A stretch of 64,000 nt of DNA, taken from Nonomuraea rubra (GTDB taxonomy: Bacteria; Actinomycetota; Actinomycetes; Streptosporangiales; Streptosporangiaceae). The stretch lies in the NCBI RefSeq assembly GCF_014207985.1, contig NZ_JACHMI010000001.1, forward strand, positions 4,323,001-4,387,000. The letters are read 5' to 3'. The notes below the pieces were generated by a model. The model saw only the letters and a program-made list of their open reading frames with translations. It did not search any database and was not told the origin of the DNA. Of the stretch, positions 8,501-16,852 are shown in pieces (the first letter of the stretch is position 1; every line of letters starts with the position of its first letter). Made by a program: the position numbers and the translations under genes.

Positions 8501-9319
8501 GTGTCCATGCCTTTCGGATATGCGTCCCCCGAGCAGATCATGCGGGACAAGGCCGACTACGCGCGCAAGGGCATCGCGCGGGGCCGTTCCGTCGTCGTGC
8601 TGCAGTACGTGGACGGCATCCTGTTCGTCGCGCCCAACCCGTCGCGGGCGCTGCACAAGATCAGCGAGATCTACGACCGCATCGGGTTCGCGGCGGTGGG
8701 CCGCTACAACGAGTTCGAGGAGTTGCGGCTCGGCGGCATCCGCTACGCCGACATCAACGGCTACACCTACGACCGCTCCGACGTGACCGGGCGCGGCCTG
8801 GCCAACCTGTACGCCTCCAACCTGGGCCGCATCTTCACCGAGTCGATCAAGTCGCTGGAGGTGGAGGTCGTCGTCGCCGAGGTGGGCGACACCAAGGAGG
8901 GCGACGCCATCTACCGGCTCACCTTCGACGGGTCGGTCTTCGACGAGCACGGCTTCGCGGCCATGGGCGGCCAGGCCGAGGCGGTGGCCGGCCGGCTGAA
9001 GGAGCGCTACCGCGAGTCGATGTCGCTGGCCGACGCGCTGGAGGTGGCGCTGACAGCGCTGACCGAGCCCGGCGGGGAGCGGCCGCCGGTGGCGCAGCTC
9101 GAGGTGGCGGTGCTCGACCGCAACCGGGAGCACCGCAAGTTCCTGCGGCTGACGGGGGCGCGGCTGGAGCGGCTGCTGGCCCAGACCAGCAACCCGCCCG
9201 CCACCCCGCCTGCCACCCCGCCTGCCACCCCGCCCGCCACGCCGCCTCAGGGCTCCGGTGACACGCCGCCGCCCACGGGGCCCGACGGGGACGTGGACGA
9301 CGGCTCCTCGCCGCTGTAG
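8501..9319 (+). CDS. prcA: 20S proteasome alpha subunit
   Basis: Alpha rings form the gate of the proteasome and bind the ATPase. The 272-residue product has the N-terminal gating segment [26 protein letters not shown], then the alpha-type fold without a catalytic Thr. After about residue 225 comes a disordered Pro/Ala/Thr tail with PPAT repeated four times and an acidic end, longer than a minimal alpha subunit. A GTG start follows AAAGGA. A strong hairpin at 9339-9366 closes the prcBA transcript. Confidence 0.97.
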   Translation: MSMPFGYASPEQIMRDKADYARKGIARGRSVVVLQYVDGILFVAPNPSRALHKISEIYDRIGFAAVGRYNEFEELRLGGIRYADINGYTYDRSDVTGRGLANLYASNLGRIFTESIKSLEVEVVVAEVGDTKEGDAIYRLTFDGSVFDEHGFAAMGGQAEAVAGRLKERYRESMSLADALEVALTALTEPGGERPPVAQLEVAVLDRNREHRKFLRLTGARLERLLAQTSNPPATPPATPPATPPATPPQGSGDTPPPTGPDGDVDDGSSPL

Positions 9320-9338
9320 GGCGGGCACGGGACGTCAC

Positions 9339-9366
9339 GACGGGGACCGCCACGGCGGTCCCCGTC
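9339..9366 (+). terminator. hairpin terminator after prcA
   Basis: A 12-13 bp perfect stem (GACGGGGACCGCC and its complement) encloses a very small loop, 20 bases after the prcA stop. It has no T tract, as is common in high-GC actinobacteria. Confidence 0.7.
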
Positions 9367-9530
9367 GCCGTTCCGGGCCGAGCCCCGCCGCTGTGGGGCC
9401 GGGTCGTCGAGGGTGCCGTGCGGGGCGGTGGCCGGGGTGGCGGGTCGGGTGGGTGGCGGGCGGTTCCAGTGTGACCTGTTTCACCCGGGGGCGCCCGAAC
9501 TCCGGGCGGTGATCGCGGATCTCATGATCT

Positions 9531-10055
9531 GTGAACACTCCCTTGCGTGGCCTGCTGGCGGCCGGTGCCGCGGCGGCCGTGATGCTCACCTCCGGCGTGG
9601 CTGCCGAGGCCGCCACCGCGTTCCCCAGGTACAAGGCGCCGAAGATCTTCGGCACCACGTTCCAGGCGGACCCGAAGCACGACTTCACCAAGCACATCCA
9701 CTCCCGCCACGACGGCATCCTGCGCGGCTGGTTCACCTACGTGCGCGGCGGCGTGGCCGAGTACGAGCCGATCAGGTGGAAGAAGGGCACCCAGACCGAG
9801 GGCCACTTCGAGGGCCCGCCCGAGGGCGACGCCATGGCCTACGCCTCGCCCATCGCCAAGGACGTGATCTACCTGTCGGCGTACGGCTGCAAGCCGTCCC
9901 GCTCGGAGCTGACCGTCAGCCGCAAGACGGGCCTGGGCGCCAAGCGCTGCTCCAGGGCGACGCTGATCAAGCAGCACGGCAAGACAGGCCACCCGTCCCT
10001 CATCACCGTCCACAAGGGCAGGATCGTCCAGGTCCAGGAGATCTACACCCCCTGA
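9531..10055 (+). CDS. small secreted protein of unknown function
   Basis: This 174-residue product has a typical signal peptide (basic start, hydrophobic stretch to about residue 25, cleavage near AEA-ATA). The mature part has two cysteines that could form a disulfide, in YGCKPSR and KRCSRATL. I recognise no enzymatic motif. The GTG start is chosen because it gives the complete signal peptide; no good ribosome binding site is present. It sits between prcA and pafA, but nothing ties its function to the proteasome. Confidence 0.72.
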   Translation: MNTPLRGLLAAGAAAAVMLTSGVAAEAATAFPRYKAPKIFGTTFQADPKHDFTKHIHSRHDGILRGWFTYVRGGVAEYEPIRWKKGTQTEGHFEGPPEGDAMAYASPIAKDVIYLSAYGCKPSRSELTVSRKTGLGAKRCSRATLIKQHGKTGHPSLITVHKGRIVQVQEIYTP

Positions 10056-10184
10056 GAGGGCGTGCCGCGGCACCCGCGCCCCGTGAGGGCGGGCACGGGG
10101 GCCGGAACGGGGCGAAAGCGGTCATCGGCGGCTCCGGAGGGAAAACACCTGCGAAGATCTCTCCCGCTCGCCGATCCGTGGGCA

Positions 10185-10197
10185 TAGTGTGAGGTGA
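10185..10197 (+). promoter_or_regulatory. candidate leaderless promoter of pafA
   Basis: TAGTGT (-10, TANNNT) ends six bases before ATG 10197, placing the transcript start at or next to the start codon. There is no Shine-Dalgarno sequence. No clear -35 is seen. Confidence 0.5.
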
Positions 10198-11555
10198 TGG
10201 ATCGTCGCATCTTCGGGCTGGAGAACGAGTACGGCGTGACCTGCACGTTCAGGGGGCAGCGCAGGTTGTCCCCCGACGAGGTCGCGCGCTACTTGTTCCG
10301 GCGGGTCGTGTCCTGGGGCCGATCGAGCAACGTCTTCCTCCGCAACGGCGCGCGTCTGTATCTGGACGTGGGCAGCCATCCTGAGTACGCAACACCCGAG
10401 TGTGACAACGTCATCGAGCTCGTCACCCACGACAAGGCGGGCGAGCGCATCCTCGAGGGCCTGCTCGTGGACGCCGAGAAGCGGCTGCGCGAAGAGGGCA
10501 TCGCCGGTGACATCTACCTGTTCAAGAACAACACCGACTCGGCCGGCAACTCCTACGGCTGCCACGAGAACTACCTGGTCGGCAGGCACGGGGAGTTCGG
10601 CCGGCTGGCGGACGTGCTCATCCCGTTCCTGGTGACGCGGCAGATCGTGTGCGGGGCGGGCAAGGTGCTGCAGACGCCGCGCGGCGCCGTCTACTGCGTC
10701 TCGCAGCGGGCCGAGCACATCTGGGAGGGCGTCTCCAGCGCCACCACCCGCTCGCGTCCGATCATCAACACCAGGGACGAGCCGCACGCCGACGCCGAGC
10801 GGTTCCGCCGCCTGCACGTCATCGTGGGCGACTCCAACATGAGCGAGACCACGATGCTGCTCAAGGTCGGCGCCACCGACCTGGTGCTGCGCATGATCGA
10901 GTCGGGCACGGTGATGCGCGACCTGTCGCTGGAGAACCCGATCAGGGCCATCCGCGAGGTCTCCCACGACATGACCGGGCGGCGCCGGGTGCGGCTGGCC
11001 AACGGGCGCGAGGCGTCGAGCCTGGAGATCCAGCAGGAGTACCTGTCGAAGGCGAAGGACTTCGTCGACCGCCGCGGCGGCGACGCCATCGCCCACCGGG
11101 TGCTGGAGCTGTGGGAGCGCACGCTCACCGCGGTCGACACGGGCAACCTCGACCTGGTCTCGCGGGAGATCGACTGGGTGACGAAGTACCAGCTCATCGA
11201 GCGGTACCGGCGCAAGTACGACCTGCCGCTGTCCTCGCCGCGGGTGGCCCAGCTCGACCTGGCCTACCACGACGTGCACCGCAAGCGCGGCCTGTACTAC
11301 CTGCTGCAGAAGCGCGGCTCGGTGGAGCGGGTGGCGTCCGACCTGAAGATCTTCGAGGCCAAGTCGGTGCCGCCGCAGACGACCAGGGCGCGGCTGCGCG
11401 GCGAGTTCATCCGCAAGGCGCAGGAGAAGCGGCGCGACTTCACCGTCGACTGGGTGCACCTCAAGCTGAACGACCAGGCGCAGCGCACGGTGCTGTGCAA
11501 GGACCCGTTCCGCAGCGTGGACGAGCGGGTGGACAAGCTGATCGCCGGCATGTGA
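10197..11555 (+). CDS. pafA: Pup-protein ligase PafA
   Basis: PafA uses ATP to phosphorylate the C-terminal Glu of Pup and joins it to substrate lysines. The 452-residue product starts [16 protein letters not shown], carries the catalytic Asp57 in [11 protein letters not shown], and has [20 protein letters not shown] and [10 protein letters not shown], all hallmarks of the family. ATG 10197 is preferred over the GTG three bases earlier because the TAGTGT element places leaderless initiation there. It is a paralogue of Dop at the start of the window, and length and motifs are complete. Confidence 0.97.
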   Translation: MDRRIFGLENEYGVTCTFRGQRRLSPDEVARYLFRRVVSWGRSSNVFLRNGARLYLDVGSHPEYATPECDNVIELVTHDKAGERILEGLLVDAEKRLREEGIAGDIYLFKNNTDSAGNSYGCHENYLVGRHGEFGRLADVLIPFLVTRQIVCGAGKVLQTPRGAVYCVSQRAEHIWEGVSSATTRSRPIINTRDEPHADAERFRRLHVIVGDSNMSETTMLLKVGATDLVLRMIESGTVMRDLSLENPIRAIREVSHDMTGRRRVRLANGREASSLEIQQEYLSKAKDFVDRRGGDAIAHRVLELWERTLTAVDTGNLDLVSREIDWVTKYQLIERYRRKYDLPLSSPRVAQLDLAYHDVHRKRGLYYLLQKRGSVERVASDLKIFEAKSVPPQTTRARLRGEFIRKAQEKRRDFTVDWVHLKLNDQAQRTVLCKDPFRSVDERVDKLIAGM

Positions 11556-11561
11556 GCGGAG

Positions 11562-11588
11562 CCGGCCGGCCGGACGGCGGCCGGCCGG
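11562..11588 (+). terminator. hairpin after pafA
   Basis: CCGGCCGGCC and GGCCGGCCGG can pair around a seven-base loop, seven bases after the pafA stop. The very strong GC stem lacks a T tract. It is a likely transcription end or mRNA stabiliser. Confidence 0.55.
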
Positions 11589-11678
11589 GTAACGCGGAAC
11601 GTGGGACTCCGTTTACCTCGGCCCTACCGGCAAGTCGGGTAGTGTGACGCGAATCTGACGTCTTTCCGAGGGAAATCC

Positions 11679-12647
11679 ATGCGCCGCGCTCTGGCCGTAC
11701 TGGCCGCCGTGCCATTGATCTTGTCCGCCGCAGCGTGCGGCTCCGACGGCGCCACCACGGGTGCCACCACGGGCGCCACCACGGGCGCGACCGCGAGCGG
11801 CTCCGCCGCCGGCGCGCCGTCGGGGGTCAAGGTCGCCGGGAACGTGGGCGCCAAGCCCACGGTGACCTTCCCCTCCGGCTCGCCCGCCACGAAGTCGTCG
11901 TACGAGGTGATCCAGCCGGGCACCGGCACCGGCGTCAAGGCCGGTGACCGGGTGATCGTCAACCTGACCGTCTACAACTGGGACGGCAAGACCAACGCCG
12001 TCGCGGGCTCGTCCTACGACACCAAGGCGCCGGAGACGATCGCGGTCACCGAGCAGCTCCCGCAGGTGCTGCAGGAGGGCTTCACGAAGGTCAAGCACGG
12101 CGGCCGGCTGCTGGCCGTGCTGGCCAACGACTCCGTCGCCCAGCAGCAGACGACGACGCCGGCCGAGCCGACCAAGGTGTTCGTCTTCGACGTGGTCGGC
12201 ACCCAGCCGCCTGCGCTGAAGGCCGCCGAGGGCAAGGAGACCGGCGAGTCGATCAAGGGCGTCACGGTGGACAACCCGGGCGGCGAGAAGGCGCCCACGC
12301 TGACCACCAAGACGGACGAGAAGGCGCCCAAGGAGCTGGTCGTCAAGACGCTCATCCAGGGCACCGGCGCGAAGACGCAGGCCAACCAGACGCTCGTGGT
12401 CCACTACACCGGCAAGATCTGGGGCACCGACCAGCAGTTCGACTCGAGCTGGGAGCGGGGCCAGCCGGCCGAGTTCCCGCTCGCGCAGGTCATCCAGGGC
12501 TGGCAGAAGGGCCTGGCCGGGGTGCCGGTCGGCAGCCGCGTGGTGATGAGCATCCCGCCGGACCTCGGGTACGGCAGCCAGGCGCAGCAGGGCATCCCCG
12601 CCAACAGCACGCTGGTGTTCGTGGTGGACGTCCTGGGCGCCTACTGA
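11679..12647 (+). CDS. tandem FKBP-type peptidyl-prolyl isomerase lipoprotein
   Basis: This cell-surface folding catalyst candidate has 322 residues. Signal peptide MRRALAVLAAVPLILSAAAC ends in a lipobox Cys, followed by a short TTGA repeat linker. Two FKBP-like domains follow. The first (about 65-175) is degenerate in the active-site region. The second (about 215-322) keeps VHYTGKIWGTDQQFDSSW, FPLAQVIQGWQKGLAGVPVGSR and IPPDLGYG, so it is likely active. A GAGGGA lies before the ATG. It is the first of two paralogous FKBP genes between pafA and pafB, a common actinobacterial arrangement. Confidence 0.92.
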   Translation: MRRALAVLAAVPLILSAAACGSDGATTGATTGATTGATASGSAAGAPSGVKVAGNVGAKPTVTFPSGSPATKSSYEVIQPGTGTGVKAGDRVIVNLTVYNWDGKTNAVAGSSYDTKAPETIAVTEQLPQVLQEGFTKVKHGGRLLAVLANDSVAQQQTTTPAEPTKVFVFDVVGTQPPALKAAEGKETGESIKGVTVDNPGGEKAPTLTTKTDEKAPKELVVKTLIQGTGAKTQANQTLVVHYTGKIWGTDQQFDSSWERGQPAEFPLAQVIQGWQKGLAGVPVGSRVVMSIPPDLGYGSQAQQGIPANSTLVFVVDVLGAY

Positions 12648-12757
12648 CCGGACCGGAGGCTCTGCTGACGGGCGGTCTCCTCTAGCGGTAGCATCGCGAG
12701 CCCGGCGGCGCCCTCTGCGGGCGAGCCGCCGGGCCGTCGCGTGCTGGGAGGACACCG

Positions 12758-13654
12758 ATGCGCCGCGCCGCCACGTCACTGCTGCTGGTGCCCCTGCTGC
12801 TGGCCGGCTGCACGGGCGAGGCGGCCGGGGACCTGGACCTGCGGGTGGGCGGCGCGTTCGGCGCCCGCCCGACGATCGACTTCCCCGACGGGAAGCCGGT
12901 GGCCGGGCTGCAGGTGGACGAGCTGGCCACGGGCAAGGGCGAGCGGCTCGGCGCGGACGACGTGGCGATCGTCCAGTACACCGCGCACGTGTGGGACGGC
13001 CGGGGCAACCGCCTGGTGGACTCCAGCTTCAACCGGGGCACCCCGGCGGCGTTCCCGGTGGGGGAGCTGCTGCCGGGCCTGGAGCGGGCGCTGAAGGGCC
13101 GCAGGGTGGGCAGCCGCGTGATCGCCGCCATCCCGCCGGGGGACGGGTTCGGCGCGAACCCGCCGCAGGGCGTGGCCGCCGGCGAGGAGCTGTTCTACGT
13201 CGTCGACATCCTCGGCGCGCACCCCAGGGGCGCCTCGGTCCAGTCGGAGGGCGGCACGCTGGCCGGGGTGCGGGTGGGCGGCGGCGCCAGGCCGGCGCTG
13301 ACGGTGCCCGCGGGCCCGCCGCCGGCCAGGTTCGCGGCCAAGGTGCTGGCCAGGGGAGAGGGCCGCGCGGCGCGGCCGGGACAGCTCGTCGTCACCCAGT
13401 ACGAGGCCGCCGTCTGGGGCCGCCGCAAGGTGTTCGAGGCGACCTGGGCGAGCGGCGGGCCGAAGGCGTTCAAGCTGGGCGACGGCAGCGTGATCAGGGC
13501 GTGGGACAGGGCGCTGGCGGGCGTGCCCGCGGGCAGCCGCGTGCTGATGATCGTCCCGCCCGCCGACGGGTACGGCCGCGCCGGCAACCCGGCGTACGGG
13601 ATCAAGGGCTCGGACACGCTCGTCTTCGTCGTGGATCTCCTCGCCGCCTACTGA
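12758..13654 (+). CDS. second tandem FKBP-like lipoprotein
   Basis: This 298-residue paralogue of the preceding gene has lipobox LLAGC at the end of a short signal peptide and two FKBP-like repeats (about 45-155 and 185-298). Repeat 1 keeps VDSSFNRGTPAAFPVGELLPGLERALKG and IPPGDGFG. Repeat 2 keeps the fold (GVPAGSRVLMIVPPADGYG) but has VFEATW where active FKBPs have Phe-Asp, so isomerase activity of that domain is doubtful. The two genes probably arose by duplication and act outside the membrane. Confidence 0.88.
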   Translation: MRRAATSLLLVPLLLAGCTGEAAGDLDLRVGGAFGARPTIDFPDGKPVAGLQVDELATGKGERLGADDVAIVQYTAHVWDGRGNRLVDSSFNRGTPAAFPVGELLPGLERALKGRRVGSRVIAAIPPGDGFGANPPQGVAAGEELFYVVDILGAHPRGASVQSEGGTLAGVRVGGGARPALTVPAGPPPARFAAKVLARGEGRAARPGQLVVTQYEAAVWGRRKVFEATWASGGPKAFKLGDGSVIRAWDRALAGVPAGSRVLMIVPPADGYGRAGNPAYGIKGSDTLVFVVDLLAAY

Positions 13655-13670
13655 GGTCGGGTCCTGCTCG

Positions 13671-13683
13671 TAGACTCCCGCTG
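13671..13683 (+). promoter_or_regulatory. candidate leaderless promoter of the SufR-like regulator
   Basis: TAGACT lies six bases before the GTG start at 13683, with no ribosome binding site between. This matches the TANNNT leaderless pattern seen elsewhere in the window. Confidence 0.5.
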
Positions 13684-14339
13684 TGAGTAGCGACGACCTC
13701 GAGGCGCTGGCCCTGTTGCACGACCCCGTCCGCCGCAGCCTGTACGACGTCGTCGCCTCCCGGGGCGGTGACGTCGGCCGGGGCGAGGCGGCGGAGGCGG
13801 CGGGCGTGTCCAGGACGCTGGCCGGCCACCACCTGGACAAGCTGGTGGAGGCGGGGCTGCTGGAGAGCGGGTTCCGGCAGCAGGAGAGGAAGGGGCCCGG
13901 CAGCGGCCGGCCGGCGAAGGTCTACCGCCGGGCCAGGGGCGAGCGGTCGGTGAGCCTGCCGCCGCGCGACTACGTCACGCTCGCCTCGGTGCTGGCCGGC
14001 GTGGTGGAGGCGCTGGGCGCCGAGGAGCGGGCCGAGGAGGTGGCGCGCGGGGCGGGTGCCGCGATCGCCGAGGGCCGCCGGGGCGAGCCCGTCGAGCGGG
14101 TGCTGGGCGAGCGCGGCTACGAGCCGTACGCCGAGGGCGGGAAGGTGCGGCTGCGCAACTGCCCGTTCCACGTGCTGGCCGAGGAGCAGCCGCTGCTGGT
14201 GTGCTCCATGAACCTCGCGCTGTGCCAGGGGCTGCTGGAGGGGCTCGGCGACGACCCCGGGCGGGCGGCGCTGGACCCGCGGCCGGGGGAGTGCTGCGTC
14301 TCTCTAAAACAAACGGATATTGACATAGAAGGCGGGTGA
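13683..14339 (+). CDS. SufR-like (ArsR/COG2345) transcriptional regulator with cysteine cluster
   Basis: This 218-residue protein has a winged helix-turn-helix in residues 5-80 (GEAAEAAGVSRTLAGHHLDKLVEAGLLE). A C-terminal domain carries Cys160, Cys174, Cys181, Cys204 and Cys205 in CPFHVLA...LLVCSMNLALCQGLL...GECCV. This resembles SufR, the iron-sulfur repressor of the suf operon, so a bound Fe-S cluster is plausible. No suf genes are in the window, so its target is unknown. The last codons (KQTDIDIEGG) lie in an AT-rich patch and may be a recent extension. Confidence 0.82.
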   Translation: MSSDDLEALALLHDPVRRSLYDVVASRGGDVGRGEAAEAAGVSRTLAGHHLDKLVEAGLLESGFRQQERKGPGSGRPAKVYRRARGERSVSLPPRDYVTLASVLAGVVEALGAEERAEEVARGAGAAIAEGRRGEPVERVLGERGYEPYAEGGKVRLRNCPFHVLAEEQPLLVCSMNLALCQGLLEGLGDDPGRAALDPRPGECCVSLKQTDIDIEGG

Positions 14340-14355
14340 TGGTGTGCTGGCTCCC

Positions 14356-14850
14356 ATGAATCCACCAGCCATGCATCTCGCCGAGCTGAACATCGCCCAC
14401 CTGCGCGCGCCCATCGACAGTGCCGAGCTCGCCGAGTTCGTCGCCCTCCTGGAGCCCATCAACGCCGTCGCCGACGCGGCGCCGGGGTTCGTGTGGCGGC
14501 TCAAGGAGAGTGAGGTCGACCCCACCGCCACCGTCGTGCACGACTACGGCGACCACCTGCTGATCAACTTCTCGGTGTGGGAGTCGCTGGAGACCCTGTG
14601 GAACTACGCCTACCGCAGCGAGCACCTGGCCGTGCTGCGGCGGCGCAGGGAGTGGTTCCTGCGCATGATGGAGCCGTACATGGTGCTGTGGTGGGTGCCC
14701 GCCGGGCACATCCCCACCCTGGCGGAGGGCATGCGGCGGCTGGAACGCCTCAGGAGCGAGGGGCCCGGCCCCGAGGCGTTCACGTTCAAGGACTCCTACG
14801 ACAGCAGCGAGGCCGTCAGCCTGCCCGCCGCCGCCGAGGCCAGGAAGTAG
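14356..14850 (+). CDS. DUF3291 family protein
   Basis: This 164-residue product matches the DUF3291 pattern: HLAELNIAHLRAPIDSAELAEFV at the start, PGFVWRL, LLINFSVWESLETL, then HLAVLRRRREWF and YMVLWWVPAGHIPT. The fold resembles small antibiotic-biosynthesis monooxygenases, but no catalytic role is established. The start is uncertain: GTG 14344, ATG 14356 or ATG 14374. The last 55 bases overlap the end of the convergent DUF3866 gene, so the tail of one of the two products may be an annotation artefact. Confidence 0.8.
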   Translation: MNPPAMHLAELNIAHLRAPIDSAELAEFVALLEPINAVADAAPGFVWRLKESEVDPTATVVHDYGDHLLINFSVWESLETLWNYAYRSEHLAVLRRRREWFLRMMEPYMVLWWVPAGHIPTLAEGMRRLERLRSEGPGPEAFTFKDSYDSSEAVSLPAAAEARK

Positions 14851-15863
14851 GGCAGGTCCTCGTCCAGGCCCCGGCCCATCGTCGACAACCGCACCGGCGA
14901 GGTCTCCAGCGCCTCACGCAGGCCGTCCACGGGGACGGAGACCAGCCGGTGCCGTACGGCCAGCAGCTCGGCCTGGTCCCTGACCCGCACCCCGAACTCG
15001 CCCGGCAGCTCCGGCACCGGCACCTGCGCGGGTGACAGCGCGACCCGGCCGTAGGCGGTCAGCGAGTGGTGCGAGACGCCGTAGTGGCGCTCGCGCCGGT
15101 CGCCCTCGCTGACCCGCAGCGCCGCCACCGGCTGCCCCCGCAGCACGCCCGCCGCGTTGACCGCCTCGCCCGCCGCCACCCCCGAGAAGCCCCACCGGGT
15201 GCCCGTGCCCAGGTTCCCCGGGCCCTGCGTGACGATCGCCACCTCGGCCTCCAGCACGTGCCTGGCCGCCAGCAGCCCCGTGTGCACGGTGACCGCCTCC
15301 AGGTCGCCGCCGAACGACTGGCCCACCGTCACCACGCCGGCCAGCCAGCCGGTCTCCCGCAGCCGGGCCGCCGCCATCGAGAACCAGACGGGCAGCGCCC
15401 CGCCGTCCTGCATCACGTACGCCACCCGCACGCCCGCCCTGGCGGCGTACAGGCCGCACAGGATCGGGGCCAGCGCCGAGTGCAGATCGGCCACGATCAC
15501 GGGCATGCCGTCGAGCGAGTCCGCCTCGCGCAACCGCTCGTGGAACGGGGAATCCTGCTCGTCGGCGCCCTGCACCGTGGCCTGCAGCGGCGTGTACCTC
15601 GCCTTCACCAGGTGGCCAGGACCGACGGGATCTTCCGGCAAACGGTTCGGGACGGCCACCACCATGGCGTAACCTCCCGTACCGAGACCCATCGCGAGCG
15701 CGGTCGTGTTGAGCAGCACCTCATCGCCGGGTTCCGGGCGGCCCACCAACGGTGGATACGCCAGCGCCCGGCACTCCCCCTCGGGGACGGTGACGTCCAG
15801 CTCCACCGCTCCCGGCCACTCGCGTCGGATCCGTACGACCTCGCCCTTGCGCCATCTGATCAC
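14796..15863 (-). CDS. DUF3866 family protein
   Basis: This 355-residue protein of the actinobacterial DUF3866 family is usually found beside pafB/pafC. It has an N-terminal beta-rich part (VVRIRREWPGAVELDVTVP) and Gly-rich segments LLNTTALAMGLGTGGYAMV and QGPGNLGTGTRWGFSGV. The role is unknown; the conserved link to the Pup locus is known for the family, not proven here. GTG 15863 is preceded six bases upstream by TACCCT, so a leaderless transcript is likely. It is divergent from pafB and convergent with the DUF3291 gene. Confidence 0.85.
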   Translation of the reverse strand: MIRWRKGEVVRIRREWPGAVELDVTVPEGECRALAYPPLVGRPEPGDEVLLNTTALAMGLGTGGYAMVVAVPNRLPEDPVGPGHLVKARYTPLQATVQGADEQDSPFHERLREADSLDGMPVIVADLHSALAPILCGLYAARAGVRVAYVMQDGGALPVWFSMAAARLRETGWLAGVVTVGQSFGGDLEAVTVHTGLLAARHVLEAEVAIVTQGPGNLGTGTRWGFSGVAAGEAVNAAGVLRGQPVAALRVSEGDRRERHYGVSHHSLTAYGRVALSPAQVPVPELPGEFGVRVRDQAELLAVRHRLVSVPVDGLREALETSPVRLSTMGRGLDEDLPYFLASAAAGRLTASLLS

Positions 15864-15901
15864 GGGGGCAGGGTAGCGTCGATGAAGGAGGAGTGAGGCA
15901 G
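15864..15901. promoter_or_regulatory. overlapping divergent promoters for DUF3866 gene and pafB
   Basis: On the minus strand TACCCT (15870-15875) ends six bases before GTG 15863. On the plus strand TAGCGT (15874-15879) is followed by AAGGAGGAG at 15885-15893 before pafB. The two -10 elements overlap by two bases, so the promoters would compete. Confidence 0.45.
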
Positions 15902-16852
15902 ATGTCGCGCCGGAAGACAGAACGGTTGCTCAATCTGGTGATCTGCCTGCTCGCCACCCGGCGCCCGCTGTCGGCCGAGCAGATCCGCCAGGCCGTCCCC
16001 GGATACGACCGCGATGGCGACGAGGCGTTCCAGCGGATGTTCGAGCGGGACAAGAACGAGCTGCGCGAGATCGGCATCCCGATCGACGTCGTGCGCGACC
16101 CGTGGGAGGACGAGCCGGGCTACCGGATCGAGCGGGAGTCGTACGAGCTGCCCGAGATCACCCTGGAGCCCGACGAGGCCGCCGTGCTGGGCCTGGCCGC
16201 CCAGGTGTGGCAGCGCGCCAGCCTGGCCGAGGCCGCGTCGGGGGCGCTGCTGAAGCTGCGGGCCGGCGGCGTCGCCACCGACCAGCCGGTCGGCACCGGG
16301 GCGCTGGAGCTGCGGGTGGACACCCGCGACCCGGCCTTCCCCGCGCTGTGGGACGCCGTGCGCGACCGGCGCGTGGTCCGCTTCGACTACCGCGGCGCCG
16401 GCAGCGAGTCCGTCCGCAGCCGCACCGTGGAGCCGTGGGGCGTGGTCAGCCGGCGCGGCCGCTGGTACCTGGCCGGGTACGATCGCGACAGGGACGCGCC
16501 GCGCGCCTTCCGGCTCAGCCGCATCACCGGGCAGGTCACCACCGTGGGCCGGCCGGGCGCCGTCGAGGTGCCCGAGGGCATCGACCTGCGGGCCATGGTG
16601 GGCTTCCCCGACGAGACGACCGACGAGCGGGTCGCCGTCGTCCGCGTGCGCCAGGGGGCGTGCGAGGGGCTGCGGCAGCTCGCCAGGGCCGTGCATCCCG
16701 GCACCGACGGGTGGGACGAGGCCGAGCTGGCCTTCACCGACCCCGAGCGGCTGGCCGGATGGATGGCCAGCCTCGGCGCCGACGTCGAGGTGGTCGAGCC
16801 GCCGGACGCCCGCGAGGCGGTCATCAGGCGTTTGAAGGGGGCTATGGCGTGA
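15902..16852 (+). CDS. pafB: WYL-domain regulator PafB
   Basis: PafB forms a heterodimer with PafC and activates the LexA-independent DNA damage response (known from mycobacteria). The 316-residue product has an N-terminal winged helix (RKTERLLNLVICLLATRRPLSAEQIRQAV), a WYL domain near residues 150-230 (VVRFDYRGAG, PWGVVSRRGRWYLAGYDRDRDAPRAFRLSRI) and a WCX-type C terminus. ATG 15902 is preferred because GGAGG lies about ten bases upstream; the GTG at 15893 is too close to it. The stop overlaps the pafC start. Confidence 0.93.
   Translation: MSRRKTERLLNLVICLLATRRPLSAEQIRQAVPGYDRDGDEAFQRMFERDKNELREIGIPIDVVRDPWEDEPGYRIERESYELPEITLEPDEAAVLGLAAQVWQRASLAEAASGALLKLRAGGVATDQPVGTGALELRVDTRDPAFPALWDAVRDRRVVRFDYRGAGSESVRSRTVEPWGVVSRRGRWYLAGYDRDRDAPRAFRLSRITGQVTTVGRPGAVEVPEGIDLRAMVGFPDETTDERVAVVRVRQGACEGLRQLARAVHPGTDGWDEAELAFTDPERLAGWMASLGADVEVVEPPDAREAVIRRLKGAMA

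Noticed and set aside
14319..14348. TTGACA-like promoter inside the end of the SufR-like gene
   Set aside because: No acceptable -10 lies 16-18 bases downstream, so the match is probably chance in an AT-rich patch.
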